Assembly: GCA_943333275.1 (NCBI GenBank)
Contig: CALQSQ010000050.1
Coordinates: 1 to 40,969 of the forward strand
DNA: 40,969 nt
Reading direction: 5' to 3'
Origin: Akkermansia muciniphila
Lineage (GTDB): Bacteria > Verrucomicrobiota > Verrucomicrobiia > Verrucomicrobiales > V1-33
The position numbers were made by a program, and so were the translations under genes. Below the pieces are notes generated by a model. The model had not been told where the DNA came from, did not search any database, and worked only from the letters and a program-made list of their open reading frames with translations. This document shows, piece by piece, positions 22,806 through 31,352 of this stretch. How positions within the stretch are numbered: position 1 is the first letter of the stretch; each line of letters starts with the position of its first letter.

Positions 22806-25499
22806 ATGAAAACGCCCTCTCGTTTCCAAGCATTTCTCCAATCCTCCGCCCTGGTTGCCGTCGCCCTCGGACTGGCCGCCCAGGCGGGGGCCCAGGTCAC
22901 CTCGTACATCGCCACGAATACTGCCTGGAAAATCCTCGATAATGGCACCACCCCGGCCGCAAACTGGAAGGCGGCCGGCTTCGCGGACGGAGCCTGGCGC
23001 AGCGCGAACAGCAGTTTCGGTTACAAGGTGGGTGGAGCGGTCAACAATGGCGCCACCTCGCTGATCCATTTTAATACCGGTGATGATGCAAACAATCCCA
23101 AATGGATCACGACTTATTTCCGCAAGTCTTTTAATCCTGGGGCGATCCTTCCCGTTGCGCTTCTCAGCGGCGCGCGCTGGGACGACGGGATCATTGTGTA
23201 CATCAACGGCGTGGAATTGCGGCGGGAAAATATGCCGGCTGGGGCGGTGGACGGCAATACTCTGGCCACCGGTGCCATTGACGTGCAGGCGGGGTTGGTT
23301 TCCTCGACCTTCATCGTTCCCAATGGCACGATGGTCGCCAACACCAACAACGTCATCGCCGTCGAATTGCACCAGGCCGCCACCACCAGTTCGGATGTGT
23401 TCTTTGATTTCACCCTCGGCGGCACCACCTCCATCCCCTGCTATGGCGATGCGACAGTCGGCGTGTTTCAGGATTTTGAAGAGGGAGTGGAACCGTTTTT
23501 GACAGCGGACCATTTTGGCTACCTCCGGGCCTTCAACCATACCTTGCTTCAGTTCGAAACCTGGGTGGTAAAAAATGACAACGCTCTGGGATACACCCCC
23601 CCGCTTGCGCTGCTCTCCTCTTTCCCCGGTGACACCCGGCAGATGGCCTTTTCCACCAACTCGAAATTCATTCTGGAAACGGAGCGGATCGATACGCAGA
23701 ATTTCAAGAACATCAAAGCCTCCCTGCAGATGCGTTCGGAACTTGGCTCAGGTGCCTCGTGGGCCGCTGCCGACAACTTCAAGGCCACCCTTTTCACCAG
23801 CAGCGACGGCATTACCTTCACCCAGACGCCCTGGTTCAACTACACCTTTGTCGCCTCCCCCACAGTGCCCGCAACATTGGTCGATGAAAATGCGCCCAAT
23901 CATTGGATGATCCCCACCATCGGGCAGCGGATCGTGGTCTCCGCCACCAATGCCAATCCCATTGTCATTGTCTCGAATTTCCCCCACGGTTACCTGACGG
24001 GCGACAGTGTCACGATTGCCGGTGCGGTCGGCAATACCGCCGTGAATGGCACCCGGGTCATCACGAAAATTAGCGACACCAGTTTCTCCCTTAATGGTAT
24101 CGCGGGCAACGGTGCCCACACGGCCAATACCGGAATTTTTGTCCACAAGACGCTCAATGCCGACACCACCACCAATCCACCCACCTGGAGTAATCTAGTG
24201 CCTGCCGGATGGTCGGCATTCAATACCCCTCCTGCCCCCGGCGTCCTCACTACGAACTTCTGGCGCGCGGGAAACCAGGCGGCGGCGAATCCAAAGGGGG
24301 GCATTGGGTATGACAACACGGCAGGAACCGCCGACTTCAACGCCTATCTCGACAGCATCAGCAAAGTGCCCGCCAAGGCGGAAATGTTCGGCACTGCCTC
24401 TTTCGCCGGAGAAACCCGCATGAACCTGCGCATCCCCTTCTCCACCACCGGCGTCAACTTCAACAATGTAACCAAGGTGGAATTGCAGATCCGGTACGAC
24501 GATTCCTTCGGTGCCTGGCTCAATGGGGTCAAACTGGTGGGGTCCTCCAGCCCGGTAGAGCCAACCACAGACACCGCCAATCCCACCGACCGCGGCGCGG
24601 GCGAGCCCGGGGCGACCTTCACAAACTTCGATGTCACCGCCATTTTCAAAGCCAATGTCAACTCAGGGCCCAATAATGTGCTCGCCGTCCGTGGCTACAA
24701 TTCCACCGCCACCAACAACGACTTCATCCTGCAGCCCCGGATCGTCATTTTCACCCCGGGCCCCCCGGATCCCAACAGCACCGCAGCACTCGACACCGGT
24801 GGCGGCTTGACCTTCCGCGATTCCGCGGTCCTCATTCCCAACGGCACCCGGTCGGTCAAAATCAAGTTTGAAGGCACCACCAGCGGCAGTGCCTCGAAAT
24901 ATTTTTTGATGGACAATCTCAAGGTCACCGGTGACGCCATCGCTGCCGTTGATCTGGGCTCCGCCATCGCCCTGCAATTGCCCACCGCCTCCTACCCGGA
25001 AGCGCTTCGCTCCGCCACCGCGGATGCCGATGGTGACGGCATGAAGAATCTGCTCGAATACGCTGTCGGAAGTAACATGGCTGTGTCAGCCCAGTCCACC
25101 GTGCTGCCGAACTCCACCGTCCAACCCTACGCTCCCGTGATCAGTCCCAATCCGGACGGCACCATCCAGTTGCGGTTCAGAACGCTGGTGGGGGCGTTCG
25201 ATCCCAACGATCTCCAAAACGGGGCCTTTGATATCAAGGATATCCGTTATCAGCCGGAACGGGCGGATATTGGAAATGGCGATTGGCAGAGTTTCAGTCA
25301 GTTCGTCGTTTCCGCCCCGACTGTTTCCAATGATGACGGAACGCAGCTCGTCACCATTTCCACAATCACACCGATCTCGGGTCTGGGGGTTCGACAAATG
25401 TTCCGAATTCAGGTCAGTAACAACCGGGACCCGTGGCTCGCCCCTGGAGTGACCCCGGATACACCCATCTGCGATTTCCCGGAGTCGATTGCATGGTAA
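22806..25499 (+). CDS. Large secreted beta-rich protein, probable surface protein
   Basis: 897 aa from the ATG at 22806 (signal peptide MKTPSRFQAFLQ... ending AQAGAQ); the frame is open 129 nt further up but lacks a signal-like start there. Residues about 35-210 form a galactose-binding-like domain common in secreted verrucomicrobial proteins: NGTTPAANWKAAGFADGAWR, ITTYFRKSF, WDDGIIVYINGVELRREN. A second similar unit occurs near 575-690 (VELQIRYDDSFGAWLNGVKL). The C-terminal quarter has ADADGDGMKNLLEYAVGS, the calcium-binding-like DxDxDGxxNxxEYA motif, then a beta domain ending MFRIQVSNN. No catalytic site is visible. It heads a plus-strand set with three prepilin-like genes 120 bp downstream. 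It may be carried to the surface by that system; this is inference. Confidence 0.8.
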   Translation: MKTPSRFQAFLQSSALVAVALGLAAQAGAQVTSYIATNTAWKILDNGTTPAANWKAAGFADGAWRSANSSFGYKVGGAVNNGATSLIHFNTGDDANNPKWITTYFRKSFNPGAILPVALLSGARWDDGIIVYINGVELRRENMPAGAVDGNTLATGAIDVQAGLVSSTFIVPNGTMVANTNNVIAVELHQAATTSSDVFFDFTLGGTTSIPCYGDATVGVFQDFEEGVEPFLTADHFGYLRAFNHTLLQFETWVVKNDNALGYTPPLALLSSFPGDTRQMAFSTNSKFILETERIDTQNFKNIKASLQMRSELGSGASWAAADNFKATLFTSSDGITFTQTPWFNYTFVASPTVPATLVDENAPNHWMIPTIGQRIVVSATNANPIVIVSNFPHGYLTGDSVTIAGAVGNTAVNGTRVITKISDTSFSLNGIAGNGAHTANTGIFVHKTLNADTTTNPPTWSNLVPAGWSAFNTPPAPGVLTTNFWRAGNQAAANPKGGIGYDNTAGTADFNAYLDSISKVPAKAEMFGTASFAGETRMNLRIPFSTTGVNFNNVTKVELQIRYDDSFGAWLNGVKLVGSSSPVEPTTDTANPTDRGAGEPGATFTNFDVTAIFKANVNSGPNNVLAVRGYNSTATNNDFILQPRIVIFTPGPPDPNSTAALDTGGGLTFRDSAVLIPNGTRSVKIKFEGTTSGSASKYFLMDNLKVTGDAIAAVDLGSAIALQLPTASYPEALRSATADADGDGMKNLLEYAVGSNMAVSAQSTVLPNSTVQPYAPVISPNPDGTIQLRFRTLVGAFDPNDLQNGAFDIKDIRYQPERADIGNGDWQSFSQFVVSAPTVSNDDGTQLVTISTITPISGLGVRQMFRIQVSNNRDPWLAPGVTPDTPICDFPESIAW

Positions 25500-25557
25500 A
25501 CCTGCCCAAAAATACTTTTCCGAACATTTTCCCGAATTATCTTGCATCCATGCCCAT

Positions 25558-25576
25558 GTAAATGCATTGTATTTAC
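25558..25576 (+). promoter_or_regulatory. Inverted repeat before the first prepilin gene
   Basis: GTAAAT (25558-25563) and ATTTAC (25571-25576) form a 6-bp inverted repeat with a 7-bp spacer, 43 bp before the ATG at 25620. The motif AATGTAAAT also occurs at about 22752 before the upstream gene. It may be an operator; the evidence is weak. Confidence 0.25.
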
Positions 25577-25619
25577 GAAACGCCACCTCCAGCCACCTCA
25601 TTCCTTCCCCAATCATCAT

Positions 25620-26177
25620 ATGAAACACCGGATTTCCTCCGCTCGCGGCTTCAGTCTTATCGAAGTGATCGTTGCCATGGGCATTGTCGCCACGGTCATG
25701 GTCGGCCTCATCGGCATCATGCCGGCAGGGGTCGAGAGCCTCCACGATGCCGCCACCACTGCCATTCAATCGCGGATTGTCCAGGAATTGGTGAGCGATG
25801 CCCAGCAATCCGACTGGAACAATCTTCCGCCCCCTCCGAATACTCCGGCCACACCCAAATTGGATGACCTGATGGGTAAAGCCAAAACCCGCTATTATGA
25901 CTCTCAGGGAACACTGATTACCCCCACCAGCGCCGGAACCCGCACTGCCAGTTACGCCACCCTCATGGAATACGCCGACAACGAGGAGGGTCACAAGGCC
26001 AAAGTGCTCAACTACACCAAAGGCTACACCCATCTCCGCAGAGTGAAAATCACCATTGAATTCACTCCCGGTGGGCGATCCCCGGTCTTCACTTCAAACG
26101 ACCCAGCCAGGGTCAAATACATCAAGACATACGCCGTCATGATCGCCAACATGGGGACCAGTGAGTTCTCCCAATAG
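25620..26177 (+). CDS. Prepilin-like protein, Verru_Chthon cassette B type
   Basis: 185 aa from the ATG at 25620; the 26 codons before it in frame are not prepilin-like. The N-terminus is a type IV prepilin/pseudopilin leader: MKHRISSARG then FSLIEVIVAMGIVATVMVGL, with the cleavage Gly before Phe and Glu at +5. The rest (ESLHDAATTAIQSRIVQEL and a C-terminal beta region with HLRRVKITIEF) has no known domain. From memory it fits the 'Verru_Chthon cassette protein B' family, found only in Verrucomicrobiota. It is the first of three consecutive pseudopilin genes, with the next ATG 34 bp after its stop. Probably an inner-membrane protein processed by a prepilin peptidase (not in this window). Confidence 0.8.
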   Translation: MKHRISSARGFSLIEVIVAMGIVATVMVGLIGIMPAGVESLHDAATTAIQSRIVQELVSDAQQSDWNNLPPPPNTPATPKLDDLMGKAKTRYYDSQGTLITPTSAGTRTASYATLMEYADNEEGHKAKVLNYTKGYTHLRRVKITIEFTPGGRSPVFTSNDPARVKYIKTYAVMIANMGTSEFSQ

Positions 26178-26211
26178 AATGGCTCCTCCCAGATCAACTC
26201 CATTTTCAGTT

Positions 26212-27411
26212 ATGAAATCCCTCTACCCAACTCCCGCAATACGCGCCTTCAGCTTGATCGAGCTTCTGGTCTCCATGTCCGTCCTCAGCCTTATCATGCT
26301 GCTGGTCTTTCAGATGCTGGATCGCACCCAGATCACCTGGAAGAAATCCCGCGATGCCGTCTCCGAATATAAGGACGCCCGCACCGGATTTGAGGCCATC
26401 ACTCGGCGTCTCAGTCAGGCAACTCTCAACCCCTACTGGGCCTACACCAGTAATGCGGCCAAAATCGCCAGTGGCTTTAAGCGTGAATCTGATCTCCACT
26501 TTGTAAGCGGACCGGTGCCCAATGTTCTGGGCACGGCGCCAGCCGGATCCGGTCAGCGGGCTACGCACGCCATGTTCTTCCATGCACCCACCGGATTTTC
26601 GAATCTTGCCGAACCGGCCGCCAATAGCACCACCCAGCTGAAATACAAGGAGTTCCCGAATCTGCTCAATGCCTGGGGCTACTTCGTGGAGTTCGGATCG
26701 GACTCCTCGGACCGCCCTGCATTCGTGAATAGTCTTGAAAACAAACCACGCGAACGGTTCCGATTCCGCCTCATGGAATTCAACCAACCCACCGAGCGCC
26801 TCCAGGTCTATAACCTTGGACTGCGGTCTCTCGGGACCGGCCAGTCCGTCGCCAATCTTAACGCCTGGTTCCTGAATAATCAGCTCTTCGGCTGTAACTG
26901 TGCCAACAATTACGACGGCACCAGTGCCTCAGCTTCCAACGATATTTCGGATCGAACGATCCGCGTCGTCGCTGAAAACATCATCGCCCTTATCCTCCTG
27001 CCCTCCGAGTCCCAGACCGCCGCCCTGCGTGCGGATCTTTCCCCAAATTATTATTACGATTCCCGTGCCTGGCAGTCCACTCAGATTGGTTTGGCCGGCG
27101 GCAATACCAATGTCGAAAAGAGCCGCCATGCACTGCCTCCGATTGTGGAAGTGCTCATGGTGGCCGTCGATGAAGCCGATTTCCACAGGTATTCCCAAAA
27201 CAAGCAAATCGATTCACTAACTAAGGTTACGGATTGTGATTTCACCAAAAACCTCTTCGCCAAATCCGCCAATCTCGATGCGGACCTGGCGGTCCTCAGC
27301 AAGACGCTTTCCGACCTGACCCCCGAAATCAAATTCCGTATCTTCCGCGCCAGCGTCCGCCTCCGTGAAGCCAAGTGGGGTGGATTCACGAACATTTCCG
27401 CCTCCAACTAA
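26212..27411 (+). CDS. Prepilin-like protein, Verru_Chthon cassette C type
   Basis: 399 aa from the ATG at 26212. The leader reads TPAIRA then FSLIELLVSMSVLSLIMLLV, so the residue before the cleavage site is Ala rather than Gly; Glu +5 is kept. The mature part begins with a helix containing MLDRTQITWKKSRDAVSEYK and DARTGFEAITRRLSQATLNP, followed by a long beta-rich region with ENIIALILLPSES and a helical C-terminus. This layout, with a large globular domain after a pilin helix, is like minor pseudopilin GspK/GspJ-type tip proteins, but I recall it specifically as Verru_Chthon cassette protein C. It probably works with its two neighbours in one pseudopilus. The spacing to the next ATG is 49 bp. 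Confidence 0.8.
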   Translation: MKSLYPTPAIRAFSLIELLVSMSVLSLIMLLVFQMLDRTQITWKKSRDAVSEYKDARTGFEAITRRLSQATLNPYWAYTSNAAKIASGFKRESDLHFVSGPVPNVLGTAPAGSGQRATHAMFFHAPTGFSNLAEPAANSTTQLKYKEFPNLLNAWGYFVEFGSDSSDRPAFVNSLENKPRERFRFRLMEFNQPTERLQVYNLGLRSLGTGQSVANLNAWFLNNQLFGCNCANNYDGTSASASNDISDRTIRVVAENIIALILLPSESQTAALRADLSPNYYYDSRAWQSTQIGLAGGNTNVEKSRHALPPIVEVLMVAVDEADFHRYSQNKQIDSLTKVTDCDFTKNLFAKSANLDADLAVLSKTLSDLTPEIKFRIFRASVRLREAKWGGFTNISASN

Positions 27412-27460
27412 AATTCTGAATTCCCGCCCTGAATTTTTCCCACTTCAATCCATCCTTTCC

Positions 27461-28138
27461 ATGAAATTATCCATCAACCGTCCGGCCCCTTCGAACCGGG
27501 CCTTCACCTTGATCGAACTGCTGGTGGTCGTGGCCATCATCGCTCTCATGCTCGTCATGGCCGCCCCCACCATGACCTCCGCTTTCAAGGGATCCAAACT
27601 CAATCAGGGAGCCGAGGCGCTGCGAAATTTCCTGGCCTCCGCCCACCTCACCGCCATCAAGAGAAACCTCCCCGTGGAAGTGCGCTTTTACAAATATGAC
27701 GATCAGGAAACCCCTGAAAGCACCACCCACTGCCTGGCTTATCAGATGTATGTCGTTGAGTTGAGCAATGACAGCGACGATTCGGATGTCTCCAGGTCCA
27801 AGGTGGTCTACACCAAAGTGGGGGACCTCAAACAGCTTCCCGCCGGGATTGTGATCAGCATTGATCCCGCCCAGTCCACCCTGCTCGGGACGGAAATGCG
27901 CACCGGCAAGGAAAGTATCAAGGGTGTGGACCCGGAGAAGGCCGAAACGGAAGTAGATTTCTACGCCTTCCAATTCCGCCCCGATGGATCAATGAACCTT
28001 TCCACCACCAAAAAGTGGTTCCTCACCGTCATGGGTCGTGACGAATACATCCGCAACAAGGAGAAAACCCCCTCCAACTACGTCTGCCTCAAACTCAACG
28101 CCTTCAACGGCGACATCCGCTGGCTGCAGCCAAACTGA
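27461..28138 (+). CDS. Prepilin-like protein, Verru_Chthon cassette D type
   Basis: 225 aa from the ATG at 27461; the frame is open to 27365 but overlaps the previous gene. The leader is MKLSINRPAPSNRA then FTLIELLVVVAIIALMLVMA, again with Ala before the cleavage site. Then SAFKGSKLNQGAEALRNFLA, typical of GspH-like minor pseudopilins, and a beta-rich globular domain. The C-terminus PSNYVCLKLNAFNGDIRWLQ matches the GspH-like pattern where the last strand packs on the helix. It fits the Verru_Chthon cassette protein D description. Its stop faces the convergent minus-strand operon 66 bp away, with no clear terminator. Confidence 0.8.
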   Translation: MKLSINRPAPSNRAFTLIELLVVVAIIALMLVMAAPTMTSAFKGSKLNQGAEALRNFLASAHLTAIKRNLPVEVRFYKYDDQETPESTTHCLAYQMYVVELSNDSDDSDVSRSKVVYTKVGDLKQLPAGIVISIDPAQSTLLGTEMRTGKESIKGVDPEKAETEVDFYAFQFRPDGSMNLSTTKKWFLTVMGRDEYIRNKEKTPSNYVCLKLNAFNGDIRWLQPN

Positions 28139-28204
28139 GACCTCTCTCCCGCGTGTAGAGGGCGACGTCAGGAGATCCGCACCTCGGCGGCGTCCCCAAG
28201 CCGA

Positions 28205-29779
28205 CTAAGCAGACCCACCCAACCCCAGCAAACTCCGCGCCTCCGCCTGCCCGGGTGCCGGACGCCCAAACTCACTGGCCGTCACCCGCGCAAGTCCGAC
28301 CAGATGCCGCCATTGCAGCGCAGGTCGTGTCGATTGGAAATCATCGCGCGCCGTTTGGAAATATTTCTCCGCATGCAGGGAACCGTCCTCGTTGGTGGCG
28401 TGCCTCAGCATGAGATCGAAAGCCGGCCCCGCCGGGTGCCCCAACTGCCCATAACGATGAATGATGGCGCTGGCCCGTGCCTGGAGATTCTGCCGGATGG
28501 CCTCGTCGGACTCCAGCAAAATCGCCGCTGGAGCCGTGCTGGAAAGGCTCTTCAAATGCTGCTGCAGGGGCAGGGGTTCCCAATTTGCAAAATCGCCACC
28601 CCGTGCCGTGCGGTCCCGGGCCATTTGCCATGCACCAAGGATCAGGCAGGCATGGACATTGCGCGGTCCACTCACCGATGCCAAATGCCGCCACGCATTC
28701 GCCGAGTCACTGGCATGCACGCCGATGGAATCGCCATGCACACTACCAACGGGTTTGCCGCTCACCTCCATGGAGGGTGTGCGGCCATGATCCCGCAGGA
28801 CCAGTTGGTTCGCGGCCAGTGATAAAGCCTCGCCAATCACCTCCGGATTAAATCCCTCGGCCAGTGCCGCCGCCACGGCTTCGGATGCCTGCGCCGGTGT
28901 GCTGGAAAAAATGGTCTCACTGAGTTTCAATACCCACGCGTCCTCTGCGGGTCGGTTTCCCGGCGGTTTGCCCATCAGGGAAAATTGATCAAACAATTTA
29001 ACCAGCACCGCACCATGGGCATCCCATTCAGCCGAGCGCCAGCCCTCGGCATTGATGCAATAGCGCACGGATTGGCGCAGCAGCGTCTCCGCGTGATCCC
29101 GTCCCACCACGTCCAGCAAATCCCAGGCCCGGTAGGGAAGCACGGTGCGGTGAACCTCGGTGTCCTCCTGCACCGCTTCCAACAGGGCATCCAAGGCCGC
29201 CTCTGGTTTGGTCTTCGCAAGGGAGGAAAGGCAGCGCTCGGCACCGGCCGTGTCCTTGCGACGGACCAGATCACGGAGCGATTCGGTGGGCGCCGCTCCA
29301 TCCGTCGGGGCGAGCGCCGTCAGCACCTCATTGGTCCGGCCGCCCTTTTCCTGAATGCGGTTCGTGTTGCGATAAAGCACTTTCAGCACCGGCAGGGCGG
29401 CGCGCTCGGCGGTGAGCGAACGGGACATGCGCAGCGCCGGGGTCATGGCCATCAGGGTATGGAAACCGACGTAGTCCTCACCCCCGAACGTCCGTGTATT
29501 GGCCAGTGCCGCAGCAGCCACGAGGCGGTCCAGGGTTTCGCCCTCCCGCAGCTTCTGCACCAGCGCCGGCTGGAGTTTCCCAATCTCCGTTTCCTGCATG
29601 AAACTCACGAGCGGTTCCATGGCCCCGAAATGCAAAGCCTTGGGCGTCTCATCCGCCAATGCCGGTGGGGCGAGTCCAAGTTCGGCTGCCATCATCGGCC
29701 CCACGGTGACCGCGAGGGTGCCTTTTCCGATTTCACCGAGAAATTGGCGGCGACTTGAGGTGTTTACAGAATTCTTCAT
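28205..29779 (-). CDS. Tat-exported helical protein of unknown function
   Basis: 524 aa from the ATG at 29779; the frame is open to 29896, but the chosen start places the twin-arginine signal correctly: SSRRQFLGEIGKGTLAVTVG, ending near ADETPKA. The mature protein is almost all helical with many Ala, Leu and Arg residues. Recurrent features are LREGETLDRLVAAAALANTR, VLPYRAWDLLDVVGRDHAET and ADNSQ-like ASDSANAWRHLASVSGPRNV. I recall similar long helical, Tat-exported proteins beside DUF1501 genes in Planctomycetes and Verrucomicrobia, without known function. It is the last gene of the minus-strand operon, 113 bp after the DUF1501 gene. No catalytic motif is recognised. An exported enzyme with a bound cofactor is possible because the Tat route is used. 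Confidence 0.75.
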   Translation of the reverse strand: MKNSVNTSSRRQFLGEIGKGTLAVTVGPMMAAELGLAPPALADETPKALHFGAMEPLVSFMQETEIGKLQPALVQKLREGETLDRLVAAAALANTRTFGGEDYVGFHTLMAMTPALRMSRSLTAERAALPVLKVLYRNTNRIQEKGGRTNEVLTALAPTDGAAPTESLRDLVRRKDTAGAERCLSSLAKTKPEAALDALLEAVQEDTEVHRTVLPYRAWDLLDVVGRDHAETLLRQSVRYCINAEGWRSAEWDAHGAVLVKLFDQFSLMGKPPGNRPAEDAWVLKLSETIFSSTPAQASEAVAAALAEGFNPEVIGEALSLAANQLVLRDHGRTPSMEVSGKPVGSVHGDSIGVHASDSANAWRHLASVSGPRNVHACLILGAWQMARDRTARGGDFANWEPLPLQQHLKSLSSTAPAAILLESDEAIRQNLQARASAIIHRYGQLGHPAGPAFDLMLRHATNEDGSLHAEKYFQTARDDFQSTRPALQWRHLVGLARVTASEFGRPAPGQAEARSLLGLGGSA

Positions 29780-29892
29780 GACATGCTTGAGGTTAGGTTT
29801 TACCAGCCGCTTCGTCCGCTCCTGTTCACCATCATACACCATCAGGCCAGCCAGGCATTGCAGGGAATCACCACGGGCATGCGTATCGTCCC

Positions 29893-31344
29893 TCACGCGA
29901 TGATCTCAGTGATGGGCACGCCATGATCGATCTCCAGTCGCTTGCGGCCGGGGATTTCCAGTCTGCGCGAATCAAGGCCCATCTGTTTGAGAATGGTCGC
30001 ATGGATATCGGTCACGTAGTGGCGGTTGTCGACCGCATGAAATCCAATTTCATCCGTCGTCCCATGCACAACTCCCCGCTTCAATCCGCCTCCGGCCATC
30101 CAGACGGAAAACCCGAAAACGTGATGGTCGCGTCCCGTGCCGCCCTGCGATCCTGGCGTGCGGCCAAATTCCGTTGCAAACACCACCAGCGTTTCATCGA
30201 GCATTCCCCTGCGGTCCAAATCTTCCAGCAACGCACCGACCGGTTGATCCACCGCCAGCGCCTGCGTCGCATGGTTCTCCTTCAATCCACCATGCGCATC
30301 CCAGGCGCCGGCGCCGCCTCCGCCATGTTGAATTTGTATAAAGCGAACTCCGCGTTCCACCAATCGCCGCGCCGCGAGCAATTGACCCGCAAATTCGCGG
30401 CAATGCGGCTGATCCAATCCGTAGAGCGATTTAGTCTCCTCTGCTTCCTTGGAAAAATCAACGATATCCGGAACCGAAGTCTGCATGCGGAAGGCCAGTT
30501 CATACGAGGCGATTCGGGCCGCCATGGCCGGTTCCTGTGGATATTCGACGCCACGCAGGTCGTTGAGCCTGCGCATTAAACTAATACCAATTTCCTTGGA
30601 TTGCTGCGAAAACGGACGTTCGGAAATGCCGAAATCCAGCGGGTTGGCCGGATCAATCCGCAGCGGCACCGCATCATGCGCCGGCCCCAGATAATGTCCG
30701 TCCCGTTTGTTCCAGTATTCACGGGTCCCCATGGAAATGAACTGCGGAAGGTTTTCATTCAGGCTTCCCAGCCCGTAGTGCACCCAGGCTCCGAGGTTGG
30801 GAAAATCTCCATCCAAATTGTGACGACCGCTGTGAAATTGCGTCTGCGCTCCATGATTGCTGTCGGTGGTATACATCGAACGCACCAGGGCGATGCGGTC
30901 GGCATTCCTGGCGATGCGGGGAAACCAATCGCTGATCTCCATGCCGCTCTGTCCGTAAGGTTTGTAGCCGACTTGCAGCGGATAGAGTTCGTTGCGCTGA
31001 TTGCCGTTGGCATCGGGAACGGTCACACGCGCCAGCGCCAGTTTGTCAGGACTCTGCGTCGAGGCGTAGGGAGTTTCCGCGATGGTCTTGCCGGCATACT
31101 TGTTGAGCATCGGCTTTGGATCGAAACTCTCCAGATGACTCACGCCGCCATTCATGAACAGCCAGATCACACTTTTTGCCTTCGGCGCGAAATGCGGCTG
31201 TCCGTCGGGCGGGACCCAGAGCGTTTCTTCTGCACGGCCTTCCCGCTGCAGCATGGCCCCCAGCGCCAGACCAGTGAAGCCCAATCCCATGTCCGCCAGA
31301 AAGGCCCGGCGTGGAAGGGTGCGGAATGGATGGGCAGTTTGCAT
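29893..31344 (-). CDS. DUF1501 protein (alkaline-phosphatase-like fold, Tat-exported)
   Basis: 483 aa. The N-terminal [20 protein letters not shown] is a twin-arginine signal. The body shows the DUF1501 pattern: [76 protein letters not shown] and [26 protein letters not shown], ending with THIHATIL-like [15 protein letters not shown]. The family belongs to the alkaline phosphatase/sulfatase superfamily but lacks the formylglycine cysteine, and the reaction is not known. In Planctomycetes and Verrucomicrobia DUF1501 genes almost always sit next to DUF1549/DUF1553 genes, as here (8-bp gap to the upstream gene). Confidence 0.93.
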   Translation of the reverse strand: MQTAHPFRTLPRRAFLADMGLGFTGLALGAMLQREGRAEETLWVPPDGQPHFAPKAKSVIWLFMNGGVSHLESFDPKPMLNKYAGKTIAETPYASTQSPDKLALARVTVPDANGNQRNELYPLQVGYKPYGQSGMEISDWFPRIARNADRIALVRSMYTTDSNHGAQTQFHSGRHNLDGDFPNLGAWVHYGLGSLNENLPQFISMGTREYWNKRDGHYLGPAHDAVPLRIDPANPLDFGISERPFSQQSKEIGISLMRRLNDLRGVEYPQEPAMAARIASYELAFRMQTSVPDIVDFSKEAEETKSLYGLDQPHCREFAGQLLAARRLVERGVRFIQIQHGGGGAGAWDAHGGLKENHATQALAVDQPVGALLEDLDRRGMLDETLVVFATEFGRTPGSQGGTGRDHHVFGFSVWMAGGGLKRGVVHGTTDEIGFHAVDNRHYVTDIHATILKQMGLDSRRLEIPGRKRLEIDHGVPITEIIA

Positions 31345-31352
31345 GGGAAATT

